A DNA stretch of 64,000 nt from Bradyrhizobium yuanmingense. GTDB lineage: Bacteria > Pseudomonadota > Alphaproteobacteria > Rhizobiales > Xanthobacteraceae. Within the stretch, counting starts at the first letter, position 1. Every line of letters starts with the position of its first letter. Location: NCBI RefSeq assembly GCF_029167105.1, contig NZ_JARFML010000001.1, positions 62,001-126,000 on the forward strand. Direction: 5' to 3'. Shown piece after piece: positions 43,209-52,414 of the stretch. The notes below the pieces were generated by a model. The model was given only the letters and a program-made list of their open reading frames with translations, did not search any database and was not told where the DNA came from. The translations under genes and the position numbers were made by a program.

Positions 43209-43513
43209 CCCCACGAGCAAGCATGCATATGAGGCCCTCTTGCTGAGGGCGCCGTGCATCCCAGCGCCGATCGAACTACGGAACAAGTATTGCCGTTCTT
43301 TTTGGGTTGCGCGATGTTTTGCCGCGAGTGAACAACTTCACACTTGTTTCGCTGAAGTAGCCATATGTTGTCAGGGTAATCGGCGGAGAGGCTGATGCAC
43401 CGGCACTTGAATCGCGTCGCTGCGAAATCGATCTGCTCAAACTTGCCCGCTGCGCTGGAGCGCGATGCGTGTGCTGCCGGCATTTTCTCGAATGTTCGTT
43501 GGCTCGGCATCAC
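43209..43513. other. Intergenic region with a weak terminator-like hairpin
   Basis: GCCCTC (43234-43239) and GAGGGC (43245-43250) form a stem 25 bp after the secreted-protein gene; there is no T-run. The phrase aatcgcgtcgctgcg (43410-43424) recurs at 45067-45081. No gene is supported. Confidence 0.45.
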
Positions 43514-44950
43514 ATGACGATAGTCTGTCCCAACTGTCATCGCGACAATCCTGCCGGCAAGGGATTCTGCAGGTTTTGCGGGAGCCGCCTCACACCGCCG
43601 CCACCAGAACAAGATGCCGCCGTCGACAACGATGAGACGCACCGGTTGCTCGAGGCACTGCGCGAAAGCAAGCAAGCGATGGGCTCGTTGCAACAGGACT
43701 TGGAGAGCGCGACGCGTGAGCTGGACGAAGCAAGGGATGAGCTCAACGTCCTGCGGCAAAAGGCAATTACCGATACGGTGAACGATACCGAGGAGCGCAT
43801 GGCCGAGCAAAGTCGCCTGCGCGGCAGCCTTGCCGAGAGTCAGAAGAGTGTCGAGACTCTGCGGTCGGAGCTTGAGACCGCAAAACTGCAGTCCAGTGCC
43901 ATTCAGGACAAGCTCGAGGAGGAGATCGCGGCCGGCCAGGCGAAGATTGCGGCACTTGCGCTGGAACTTGACACGACGAAGCAAGAGGTTGCGGCCGAGC
44001 TCCATGGCAAGGTTGCGGCAAGCGAGAAGCTCATCGACAGGATGAAGCAACAGCATGCCAATGAGATCAGGAAAGCCACGGACGATCACCACGAGAAGAT
44101 CGCAGCGCTTACGCGCGATCTTGCGACGGTCAAGGAAAGGGTCGTGGCCGAATTCCAGGGCAGGCTGACAGCAAGCGAGAAATTGATCGAAACGCTGAGG
44201 CAGCGCCATGTCAACGAGATCGGCAAGGCCGCGGACGATAGCCAGGAAAAGGTCGCGCAAAAGGATTCGCTGATCGAGGGATTGCAGAAGAAGCTGCATG
44301 GCCTGGTCGAAGACGGCAAGGTGCCAGCCACGACCAGGCGGTCCTTCGGCACGATGGCGATGGCGGTGCTGGCTACAGTTTCGGGCGGCGCCGGTAGCGT
44401 TGGCGGATACTTCCTTCAGCCAGGCGCGGCTTCCGGAGCTAAGCAGGCCGAGTTGGACGAGGCCAAGGCGCTCAATGAAAAACTGCAGACCGCCTTGCAG
44501 TCCCAGAACGAGGTCTACGAGAGGACCCTCAACGACTTGAAGCGGGCCGAGGCTCGGCTCAGGGATCAGCCGGCGCCGAATGCCAATACCGGCGCAAATG
44601 AGGAACTGCAGCGGCAGTTGAACGAGGCGCGCGCGACCAGCCAGCAGCAGCTGTCGGAGGCGCGTGCCAAAGATCAGCAGCAGGAGGGCAGGTTGGCGGC
44701 GCTTCAGGCCGAGCTCGACCGGAGCAAGCAGGACATTGCGGCGCGAGACCAGACCATCGCCGCGCGGAATCAGACCATCGAGCAGCTGAACAGCCAGCTG
44801 CAGGCCGCCAATTCCTCGGATGCTCGAGCGCCAGAAGCTAAGCCATACGAAAGGGAAGTGAAGCCAAGGCCGCGCAGCAAGACGATCGATCTCGAACAGA
44901 CGATCAGAAACCTCGAACGGGAATATGGCATTCCCAGAATTGGCAGGTGA
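43514..44950 (+). CDS. Zinc-ribbon, coiled-coil membrane protein
   Basis: I choose the ATG at 43514 so that the zinc-ribbon (CPNCHRDNPAGKGFCRFCGSRL, residues about 5-26) is at the N-terminus; the frame is open 15 codons earlier. The 478 residues continue as a long coiled coil (ESKQAMGSLQQDLESATRELDEARDELNVL...). A membrane segment lies near 276-300 (FGTMAMAVLATVSGGAGSVGGYFLQPG), then a second coiled coil (LNEARATSQQQLSEARAKDQQQEGRLAALQAELDRSKQD) and a basic end. It may be an accessory gene of the injection locus 214 bp downstream, but that is inference. Confidence 0.75.
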   Translation: MTIVCPNCHRDNPAGKGFCRFCGSRLTPPPPEQDAAVDNDETHRLLEALRESKQAMGSLQQDLESATRELDEARDELNVLRQKAITDTVNDTEERMAEQSRLRGSLAESQKSVETLRSELETAKLQSSAIQDKLEEEIAAGQAKIAALALELDTTKQEVAAELHGKVAASEKLIDRMKQQHANEIRKATDDHHEKIAALTRDLATVKERVVAEFQGRLTASEKLIETLRQRHVNEIGKAADDSQEKVAQKDSLIEGLQKKLHGLVEDGKVPATTRRSFGTMAMAVLATVSGGAGSVGGYFLQPGAASGAKQAELDEAKALNEKLQTALQSQNEVYERTLNDLKRAEARLRDQPAPNANTGANEELQRQLNEARATSQQQLSEARAKDQQQEGRLAALQAELDRSKQDIAARDQTIAARNQTIEQLNSQLQAANSSDARAPEAKPYEREVKPRPRSKTIDLEQTIRNLEREYGIPRIGR

Positions 44951-45163
44951 ACGGTTCTGCCGTGAGAGATTCCGGTCCCTCAAAGCAGGCCCCATCTCAT
45001 CTGCCGGGCCGTCATCACCTGCAGATGACCTCGACGATCCCTTCGGAACCTCGTGACACCAAACATAATCGCGTCGCTGCGCCTACCAAAGGGGCGCGGC
45101 AAGGGAATCTATTGCTCATTCGGTTGTTCGCTCCAGATGTTCATCGCTTAAGAGGATATTTCG

Positions 45164-46753
45164 ATGCCCGTCGCCCTTTCCTATCCTGGCGTCTACGTAG
45201 AAGAAGTTCCAAGCGGTGTCCGGACGATCACCGGTGTCGCGACGTCGGTCACGGCGTTCGTCGGTCGCGCGATTCGAGGGCCCGTCGACAAGCCGATCAC
45301 GATTTTTGGATTCGGTGATTTCCAGCGCCAGTTCGGCGGCCTCGGGGTCGATCATCCCATGAGCTACGCTGTCGCCGATTTTTTCCGAAATGGCGGCGGC
45401 CAGGCGATCATCGTCCGCATCTTCAAGCCCAAGAAGGACGCCAACGAGAGGGACTTCAAGGCGAGTGTGAATGTCGGAGGTCTGGCGCTGGAGCCCGCTC
45501 ATCCGGGCGCATGGGCGAGCGGACTTGAAGTTACGCTCGAGAGGAACCTCTCCGAGGATGCGGCGCGACGGTTCGGCCTCGAAAAGGATGATCTCTTCAA
45601 CCTGAAGGCCGAACTGACGGTGAACGGGCAGGTGGTCGCGCGAGAACAGTTCCTCAATCTGACGCTAAAGGACAACCCGGCAGCCCGTGCGCAGCGGGTC
45701 GATCGCGTCCTTCAGCAATCGTCGGAACTGCTTCGTGTTTCTGCTTCTCCGAGCCTTCCGGACACGATCACCATGCCCACCGATCGGAGCGCCGTTTCCG
45801 CCAAAGCTGAGATGCCTGACGATGGCGTCGAAGACGCGATCGATGACAAAGTCTATATCGGCGACAGGAACAACAAAAAAGGACTATACGCGCTTGAGAA
45901 TGCCGACCTCTTCAACCTGCTTTGCATCCCGCCGGACCAGCCAGGTGGCGACACCGCTCCGGCAGTTTACAAGGAAGCGATGAGCTACTGCACCGAGCGG
46001 CGTGCGATGCTGATCGTGGATCCGCCCTCGGATTGGGGCGACAACTTTGCGATCGACAACCCCATCGACAAGCTTGGCAAACTCGGTTTCAGCGTTAACG
46101 ATACACGAAACGCTGCGCTGTTCTTTCCACGGGTCAAGGCTCCCGATCCGCTCAGCAAGGGGCAGCAGGCGACGTTCGTCCCCTGCGGTCTTGTCGCCGG
46201 CGCGATGGCTGCAACCGACGCGCGGCGCGGCGTATGGAAGGCGCCGGCTGGTTTGGACGCGGGATTGAGCGGCATTGATGGACTCGCGACGAAGCTCACC
46301 AATGGCGAGAACGGCGTGCTCAACCAGATCGGCATCAACTGCCTCCGTAACTTTCCGATCTACGGCAACGTGATCTGGGGCGCCCGTACGTTGCGTGGCG
46401 CCGATCAGATGGCGGACGAGTACAAATACATTCCGGTGCGTCGGCTCGCGCTCTTCATCGAGGAGAGCCTGTTCCGCGGTACCCAGTGGGTTGTCTTCGA
46501 GCCAAATGACGAGCCGCTCTGGGCTCAGATCAGACTGAACCTCGGCGCCTTCATGCACGACCTGTTTGTGCAGGGCGCCTTCCAGGGCTCGACGCCGGCT
46601 GCCGCCTACTTCGTGAAGTGCGACAAGGAAACCACGACGCAGAACGATATCGATCTCGGGATCGTCAACATCCATGTCGGTTTCGCGCCGCTGAAGCCTG
46701 CCGAATTCGTCGTGCTGCGGATCCAGCAGATCGCCGGCAACATCCAGACCTGA
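45164..46753 (+). CDS. eCIS contractile sheath protein
   Basis: The 529-residue product starts MPVALSYPGVYVEEVPSGVRTITGVATSVTAFVGRAIRGPVDKPITIFGFGDFQRQFGGL, the N-terminal strand and domain of T4 gp18/Afp-type tail sheaths. It ends FVLRIQQIAGNIQ-like (PAEFVVLRIQQIAGNIQT), with the handshake region VRRLALFIEESLFRGTQWVVFEPNDEPLWAQIRLNLGAFMHDLFVQGAFQG. It contracts around the tube to drive it into a target. No terminase, portal or capsid gene is near, so this is an injection system, not a prophage. Length is ordinary for the family. Confidence 0.96.
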   Translation: MPVALSYPGVYVEEVPSGVRTITGVATSVTAFVGRAIRGPVDKPITIFGFGDFQRQFGGLGVDHPMSYAVADFFRNGGGQAIIVRIFKPKKDANERDFKASVNVGGLALEPAHPGAWASGLEVTLERNLSEDAARRFGLEKDDLFNLKAELTVNGQVVAREQFLNLTLKDNPAARAQRVDRVLQQSSELLRVSASPSLPDTITMPTDRSAVSAKAEMPDDGVEDAIDDKVYIGDRNNKKGLYALENADLFNLLCIPPDQPGGDTAPAVYKEAMSYCTERRAMLIVDPPSDWGDNFAIDNPIDKLGKLGFSVNDTRNAALFFPRVKAPDPLSKGQQATFVPCGLVAGAMAATDARRGVWKAPAGLDAGLSGIDGLATKLTNGENGVLNQIGINCLRNFPIYGNVIWGARTLRGADQMADEYKYIPVRRLALFIEESLFRGTQWVVFEPNDEPLWAQIRLNLGAFMHDLFVQGAFQGSTPAAAYFVKCDKETTTQNDIDLGIVNIHVGFAPLKPAEFVVLRIQQIAGNIQT

Positions 46754-46770
46754 AATTGGGGGAGATCATC

Positions 46771-47298
46771 ATGGCTCAGTTCAGTGTGAATACGACCCGG
46801 TTCGATCCCTACAAGAACTTCAAGTTCAGGGTGAAATGGGACGGCAAGTATGTCGCCGGGATCAGCAAGGTCGGCGGCCTGAAGCGGACCACGGAGGTGG
46901 TCAAGCATCGCGAGGGCGGCGATCCCAGCAGCAGCCGGAAGTCACCGGGCCGCAGCGAGTATGAGGCCATCACGCTCGAGCGTGGCGTCACCCACGATAC
47001 CGAGTTCGAGAAGTGGGCGAACAAGATCTGGCATTTCGGTGCCGGGCTCGGAAGCGAGGTTTCGCTGAAGGATTTCCGCAAGGACCTGCTGCTGGAGATC
47101 TATAACGAGGCCGGGCAGGTCGCGATCACCTACAAGATCTATCGCTGCTGGGTCTCGGAATACCAGGCCTTGCCCGACCTTGACGCCAATGCCAACGCGG
47201 TCGCGATCCAGCATATCAAGCTGGAAAACGAGGGTTGGGAACGCGACGAGAGCGTGGTCGAGCCATCCGAACCGACCTTCACCGTGCCCGCACAGTAA
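46771..47298 (+). CDS. eCIS tube protein (gp19/Afp tube type)
   Basis: The 175-residue protein begins MAQFSVNTTRFDPYKNFKFRVKWDGKYVAGISKVGGLKRTTEVVKHREGGDPSSSRKSPGRSEYEAITLERGVTHDTEFEKWANKIWH. This is the fold and sequence style of phage tail tube/Hcp-like proteins of the PF06841 group. It lies 17 bp after the sheath gene with a GGGGGAGA ribosome site. It forms the inner tube carrying cargo. One tube gene is seen here; Afp/PVC have two or more. Confidence 0.96.
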   Translation: MAQFSVNTTRFDPYKNFKFRVKWDGKYVAGISKVGGLKRTTEVVKHREGGDPSSSRKSPGRSEYEAITLERGVTHDTEFEKWANKIWHFGAGLGSEVSLKDFRKDLLLEIYNEAGQVAITYKIYRCWVSEYQALPDLDANANAVAIQHIKLENEGWERDESVVEPSEPTFTVPAQ

Positions 47299-47302
47299 TG
47301 CG

Positions 47303-48055
47303 ATGGCGGTTCCGTCGACACAGCATCTGCTAGCGGCCTGGGAACGCGGACGAGCGGTGTCGCGGCAGGACGAACGCGCGCTCGCTCTGTTGACGGCAGC
47401 GCACGTGGACCTGTCGCGCGAGGCCGCCGCCAAACTGCCGATCGGCGAACGAGACCGCCGGCTTCGGACGCTGTACCAAGACCTGTTCGGGTCGAGGGTC
47501 ACGGCCCTGGCAACCTGTCCCGAATGCAGCGAATCGCTCGAACTCGAATTCGATGTCGAAGCGTTTGGCGCCGCATTGGAGCATGGGCCCGCCGCCGAAC
47601 CGGCGCCGGCGCAATTGTCGTTCAGTCGTGACGGCTATGACATTCTGTTTCGTTTGCCGAACAGCCGCGATGTCCTGGCCCTCTGCCACGGCCGGCCGGT
47701 TGAGAATAACAGGCTGCGTCTGCTCGAACGCTTGGTGCTTCGCGCGTCATGCGGCGAACAGGAGGTGGCGGCGGCAGATATGCCCGCGACATTGATCCAC
47801 GCACTCGACGAGCGGCTGTCACTTGTCGACCCGCACGCCGACATTCGTCTGGATCTGGGCTGCTCCGCGTGCCGGGCGCAGTGGCAGGCGCCGTTCGACA
47901 TCGTGTCTTTTCTCTGGAGCGAAGTCGATGCGTGGGCGCTACGCTTGTTGCGTGACGTGCACCGGCTGGCACGCGCCTATGGCTGGCGCGAAGCGGATAT
48001 CCTGGCGCTGAGCTCACCCCGGCGCCAATGCTACCTGGAGCTGCTGGACGAATGA
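47303..48055 (+). CDS. Zn-finger T4 gp26-like baseplate or hub-assembly protein
   Basis: The 250-residue product has CPEC at 72-75 and CSAC at 187-190, which could bind one Zn ion. Flanking stretches (RDRRLRTLYQDLFGSRVTALATCPECSESLELEFDVEAF and IRLDLGCSACRAQWQAPFDIVSFLWSEVDAWALRLLRDVHRLARAYGWREADILALSSPRRQCYLELL) match the pattern of phage and eCIS proteins called gp26/baseplate chaperones. It follows the tube gene by 4 bp and overlaps the next gene by ATGA. Role inferred from context. Confidence 0.85.
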   Translation: MAVPSTQHLLAAWERGRAVSRQDERALALLTAAHVDLSREAAAKLPIGERDRRLRTLYQDLFGSRVTALATCPECSESLELEFDVEAFGAALEHGPAAEPAPAQLSFSRDGYDILFRLPNSRDVLALCHGRPVENNRLRLLERLVLRASCGEQEVAAADMPATLIHALDERLSLVDPHADIRLDLGCSACRAQWQAPFDIVSFLWSEVDAWALRLLRDVHRLARAYGWREADILALSSPRRQCYLELLDE

Positions 48056-49164
48056 GCGGGTATTTGGCCAATCTCGTAAGACGTACAACGGCGCTGGAGC
48101 CTGCGATCAGGCCGCGCCTGCCGTCGATCTTCGGTCCGGCGCCCGCTTCGGCATGGGATGGTCCGGCCTCCGTGAGGGAGGATGCGCCCCAGGTCGAAGA
48201 TGCTGCGCGGCGTCGCCAAGATGCGGCCTCCGGAGCATCCGTGTGGCCGTCCGAGGCGTCTGCCGAGAACGAACCTCCAGCGGAGCAGGCCAGTGCGTCG
48301 CAACAACGCGCCGCATTGCTCCTGCGCAGGGGCGGGATCGTCGCGCCCTCGGTGAGGTCTGTCACGGCAACGGCCGCGACTGATCGTCCGCCGGACAATA
48401 CGACAACGGCCGCGCTCGGTGTCCCGCTGGAAGCGCCGGCGCGTGGAGCGCCGGATGAGGCGGCCGGCAGCATTTTGACGGCGCAAACGGTCAGTGCTCG
48501 ACCACACTTGCGCGCGGGGGCGGATGACGTGGTGCGCAGCGACGACCGGCCGGTCGAAGCGCCGCGGCCTCTGTCGATGGGTCCAACCTCGACTGCAGTG
48601 CGAGGCAGGGAACGCCGTGGACGATCCTCTGATGCGCCGCCGGCCGATCCTGCTCTCGCTTCTGGCGCGGTCCCCAGATGCGCCGATCCGAACGATCGGC
48701 CCAGCGATGACCGTGATGAGCCACCACGGCCCATGACGGCGCAACCTGCGTCGCAAGCCTCGGAAACGCGAGGTCGCGCAGCGCCCGCAAGTCCACCGGT
48801 TGCGCACGCTGATCTGGTGCCGGATTTCACCGAACCGTCGCGGCAATCTTCGCGGGATCGGAGCGACCAAATGCTCCGCGCGACGGCAGAGTTTGAGGCG
48901 ACGTCACCCCGTCGAAACAGATCGGACACGGGCCAAAGATGGCCGCAGGCTGCGCCGTCTGCGCGCCAGGACCGGCCCATTCGAAACGAGGCTCCGTACG
49001 ACGAGCGCTCGTCGGCTGCACAGCCGGTGGTTCATGTGTCGATTGGGAGGGTTGAGGTGCGGGCCTCGATGTCAGCCGAGCCAAGGCAAAGAGCACGGCC
49101 GTCAACCGGTGCAACCAGTCTCGACGACTATCTGCGTCAACGTTCCGGGCGGAGCGGCCAATGA
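48052..49164 (+). CDS. Disordered eCIS protein with conserved C-terminal tail
   Basis: The 370 residues start in an ATGA overlap and consist of low-complexity Pro/Ala/Arg/Asp/Ser segments (ASVREDAPQVEDAARRRQDAAS..., ERRGRSSDAPPADPAL...). Only the last 50 residues are protein-like: VVHVSIGRVEVRASMSAEPRQRARPSTGATSLDDYLRQR. I recall this IGRVEVRA...SLDDYLRQR ending from other eCIS clusters. It could link the gp26-like and cap proteins or act as a folding scaffold. Function unknown. Confidence 0.75.
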   Translation: MSGYLANLVRRTTALEPAIRPRLPSIFGPAPASAWDGPASVREDAPQVEDAARRRQDAASGASVWPSEASAENEPPAEQASASQQRAALLLRRGGIVAPSVRSVTATAATDRPPDNTTTAALGVPLEAPARGAPDEAAGSILTAQTVSARPHLRAGADDVVRSDDRPVEAPRPLSMGPTSTAVRGRERRGRSSDAPPADPALASGAVPRCADPNDRPSDDRDEPPRPMTAQPASQASETRGRAAPASPPVAHADLVPDFTEPSRQSSRDRSDQMLRATAEFEATSPRRNRSDTGQRWPQAAPSARQDRPIRNEAPYDERSSAAQPVVHVSIGRVEVRASMSAEPRQRARPSTGATSLDDYLRQRSGRSGQ

Positions 49165-50432
49165 GCAATCCTGCAGCTATCGCCGCCGTTACCGCGACCA
49201 TTCGCAACCTGCTTACCATGGGCGTGACGACCGACCCCGATCTGGTCGACACCACGGTCACCATGCAGGCACCGCATCTGGCGCGCATCAATGGCAACAG
49301 TGCCAACCAGATCAACATCTTCCTCTATAGTGTGCGACCGAGCGGAAGCTGGTCCAACATGCCGTCTCCGGCGACGGTACGGCCCGGGGAGTTCGGCGTT
49401 CCGGTTCTCGGACTCAATCTGCATTATTTGATCACGGTGTTCGGCCGCGACAACGACGCGCAGCGTCCGTTCAGCCACCAGCTGCTCGGCCGCGCCATGA
49501 GCACGCTGCACGATCATCCGCTGCTTGGCGCCGACGAGATCAAGGCTGCGCTCCCGGGCAACGATCTTTGGAATCAGACGGAACGTGTGCGTTTCACGCT
49601 GCACCCGCTCTCGATCGAGGAGATCGGAAAGATGTGGCCGGGCTTCCAGACCCATTATCAGCTGTCGGTGGCCTACGAGGCCGCCGTCGTTATGATCGAC
49701 AGCACGCGGCCCACCGTGACGCCGCTTCCGGTTCTCACGCGTGGGCAGTCCGACCGCGGTATCTCGGCGCTTGCCAGCGCGCTCTCGCCGTTTCCGACCA
49801 TCGACAGGGTGGAGCTGCCGAACAAGCAACCGGCGGCACTGCCGGGGGATGAGATCAAGCTTGGCGGCCGCAATCTGTCCGGGGACCGTGTGACGGTGAA
49901 GTTTGCCAGCCCGCGACTGGCCGAACCGATCGAGTTTCCGGCCGAGATGCCGGCTGATGATGTGTCGAGCGATTCCAATGTGAGCGTCAATTTGCCCGCT
50001 GAGCCGGCGAATTTGCCTGCAGGCCTCTACACGATTGCGGTGATTGTCCGCAATCCGGAGCAAACTGGCCCGGCAGGAAACGAGATCCCGCCGTCCGTCC
50101 ACACCAGCAACGAGATGCCGCTGTCCGTCGCCCCGCGGATCACGTCGGACCTGCCGGTGCCCGTGCAGATCGTGCAGGGCACCGCGACGATTTCGTTGAA
50201 CTGTGTGCCGCAGGTCCGTCCCGACCAGCGCGTTTCGCTGCTGCTCGGCAGCCGCGAGATCCCGGCAGTGCCGCGAACCGCACAGACCGGCCAGCTCGCG
50301 TTCGTGGTCACCGACGCGGTTGCCGGAGAGTTCTGGATCCGCTTGCGCGTTGACGGTGTCGACAGCCAGCTGGTCGATTATTCAAAGTCGCCGCCGATCT
50401 TCATGGACAAGCAGAAGGCAAAGCTCACATGA
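49161..50432 (+). CDS. eCIS DUF4255 protein (tail cap/terminator-like) with C-terminal beta domain
   Basis: The 423 residues begin MSNPAAIAAVTATIRNLLTMGVTTDPDLVDTTVTMQAPHLAR and contain GVPVLGLNLHYLITVFGRDNDAQRPFSHQLLGRAMSTLHDHPLL and RVRFTLHPLSIEEIGKMWPGFQTHYQLSVAYEAAVVMI, the DUF4255 signature; family members cap the tube/sheath distal end. After about residue 215 there is an extra Ig/TIG-like beta region (PGDEIKLGGRNLSGDRVTVKF, VTFHYxx-like). Both ends overlap neighbours by 4 bp. Confidence 0.92.
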   Translation: MSNPAAIAAVTATIRNLLTMGVTTDPDLVDTTVTMQAPHLARINGNSANQINIFLYSVRPSGSWSNMPSPATVRPGEFGVPVLGLNLHYLITVFGRDNDAQRPFSHQLLGRAMSTLHDHPLLGADEIKAALPGNDLWNQTERVRFTLHPLSIEEIGKMWPGFQTHYQLSVAYEAAVVMIDSTRPTVTPLPVLTRGQSDRGISALASALSPFPTIDRVELPNKQPAALPGDEIKLGGRNLSGDRVTVKFASPRLAEPIEFPAEMPADDVSSDSNVSVNLPAEPANLPAGLYTIAVIVRNPEQTGPAGNEIPPSVHTSNEMPLSVAPRITSDLPVPVQIVQGTATISLNCVPQVRPDQRVSLLLGSREIPAVPRTAQTGQLAFVVTDAVAGEFWIRLRVDGVDSQLVDYSKSPPIFMDKQKAKLT

Positions 50433-52414
50433 GCGAGGCGGCAAAATGGGAGGCGCTTAATTCGCGCCATCTCGCGGCCGCCCTGAAGCGGTTGAAGCAG
50501 CGGCTTGAACGGCTTGCGAGCGGAGAAAAGTCGAAAGCACAGGACGCGGGCCCGGCTACGCCGGCCGCCAAATCAGGCGAGGGCGGCCTGCCGGCGTTGC
50601 TGCTGCTCGAACGAGCGCTCGGCCTTTCGCCTTTCGAGCGCGATCTATTGCTGCTCTGCGCTGCTGCGGAATACGACAGCGCATTTCCTTCCCTGTTCGC
50701 CAAGGCGCAGGGCGATCCCGGCCGCATCGCGCCGACATTCGCACTTGCCCTGTCGCTGCTCGACGATCCGACCTGGGATGCGCTGTCCGCGGAGCGACCG
50801 CTGCGCTATTTCAAGCTGATAGAGATCAATCAGCCCGGAGCCCAGGCACTGACGGTCAGTGCGTTGCGGGCCGACGAGCGCATCGTCAACTATGTCAAGG
50901 GCCTTAATTATCTCGACGATCGGCTGGCGCCCTACGTCGCCGCCGTCGGGCCCGATCAGCCCGCGGCCGAAATGCCGCCTTCGCAGGCCCAACTCGCCCG
51001 GCAAGTCACGGCACATTGGCGGCTTGCCGCCGCCACGGCGCCGCCGCCGATCGTTCAGCTGCTGGGAGCCGACGCCGCCAGCAAGGAGCTCGTTGCGCTC
51101 GATGCTGCCGCGCAGCTGCAGCGGCAGCTCTATCGCTTGCCGGCCGACGCGCTGCCGGCGCAGCCGGCGGAATTGGAGATGCTGGGCAGGTTGTGGCAGC
51201 GCGAGAGCCTGCTGTTGCCGGTCGTGCTCTGGATCGACGCGCAGGAAATCGACGCTTCGGATGCGCATGCCGCGACGATCCGCCGATTCCTGGCCCGCTG
51301 CGCAGGGTTCGTGATGCTGTCCGTGCGCGAGCCGTGGCCGCGACTGCCGCGCGACTGCGGCACGGTCGACATCCTCAAGCCGACGATGGACGAGCAGCGG
51401 GCGGCGTGGCAGCGGATCTGCGGCGTGGCTGATGCGCAGGGACCAGCGACACTGGCCAGTCAGTTCAATCTCAATATCGGCGATATCACCAGGATCGCGG
51501 CGCTCGCGAACGCGAGGCAGGGCTCCGGAAACGCCCCGTTGCGCGACCGGCTGTGGGACGCTTGCCGCGCGCGGGTGCGGCCGATGCTGGACGCACTGGC
51601 TCACCGCATCGAGCCGAAGGCGTCCTTCGACGACATCGTCCTGCCTGCGGAACAAACCGGTCTGCTTCACCAGATCGCTGCGCAGGTCAACCAGCGCGGC
51701 AAGGTGTATGGCGAATGGGGCTTTGGCGCGAGGGCGAACCGCGGGCTCGGCATCAGCGCGCTGTTTGCCGGCGACAGCGGGACCGGAAAGACCATGGCCG
51801 CCGAGGTCATCGCCAACGCGTTGCGGCTGAATCTCTATCGTATCGATCTGTCGGCTGTGGTCAGCAAGTATATCGGTGAGACCGAGAAGAATTTGCGCCG
51901 GCTGTTCGATGCCGCCGAGGATGGCGGCGCGATCCTGTTCTTCGACGAGGCCGACGCGCTGTTCGGCAAGCGCAGCGAGGTCAAGGACAGTCACGACCGC
52001 TACGCCAATATCGAGATCAACTACCTGCTGCAGCGCATGGAAGCCTACCGCGGGCTTGCGATCCTCGCCACCAACATGCGCAGCTCGCTCGACAACGCCT
52101 TTACGCGGCGGCTGCGTTTCATCGTCAATTTCCCGTTCCCCGGCGTCGTGCAGCGGCGGGGCATATGGCAGAAGGCGTTCCCGCCGCAAACCCCCGTGCG
52201 CGCACTCGACTACGACCGTCTGGCGCGCCTCAACCTGACCGGCGGCAGCATTCACAATGCCGCGCTGAACGCAGCTTTCCTCGGCGCCCAGGCAGGATCC
52301 CCGGTGACGATGCCGCTCGCGCTCGCCGCCGCGCGCGCGGAATTCGTGAAGCTCGATCGCCCGGTCAATGAGACCGACTTTCGCTGGCTCGAATCCAAAG
52401 AGGCCATGGCATGA
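50429..52414 (+). CDS. eCIS-associated AAA+ ATPase
   Basis: The 661-residue protein has an N-terminal Ala/Leu-rich region of about 400 residues and a C-terminal AAA+ module. Walker A is GDSGTGKT (448-455), Walker B is ILFFDEADALFGKR (about 507-520), the sensor-1 region is LAILATNMRSSLDNAFTRRLRF, and a winged C-terminal part follows. Homologous ATPases (Afp15 type) sit in eCIS loci and are thought to remodel sheath or help assembly. It overlaps both neighbours by ATGA. Confidence 0.95.
   Translation: MSEAAKWEALNSRHLAAALKRLKQRLERLASGEKSKAQDAGPATPAAKSGEGGLPALLLLERALGLSPFERDLLLLCAAAEYDSAFPSLFAKAQGDPGRIAPTFALALSLLDDPTWDALSAERPLRYFKLIEINQPGAQALTVSALRADERIVNYVKGLNYLDDRLAPYVAAVGPDQPAAEMPPSQAQLARQVTAHWRLAAATAPPPIVQLLGADAASKELVALDAAAQLQRQLYRLPADALPAQPAELEMLGRLWQRESLLLPVVLWIDAQEIDASDAHAATIRRFLARCAGFVMLSVREPWPRLPRDCGTVDILKPTMDEQRAAWQRICGVADAQGPATLASQFNLNIGDITRIAALANARQGSGNAPLRDRLWDACRARVRPMLDALAHRIEPKASFDDIVLPAEQTGLLHQIAAQVNQRGKVYGEWGFGARANRGLGISALFAGDSGTGKTMAAEVIANALRLNLYRIDLSAVVSKYIGETEKNLRRLFDAAEDGGAILFFDEADALFGKRSEVKDSHDRYANIEINYLLQRMEAYRGLAILATNMRSSLDNAFTRRLRFIVNFPFPGVVQRRGIWQKAFPPQTPVRALDYDRLARLNLTGGSIHNAALNAAFLGAQAGSPVTMPLALAAARAEFVKLDRPVNETDFRWLESKEAMA

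Noticed and set aside
50645..52255. Minus-strand frame of 536 codons opposite the AAA+ ATPase
   Set aside because: No recognisable motif; the plus strand has Walker A and B motifs.
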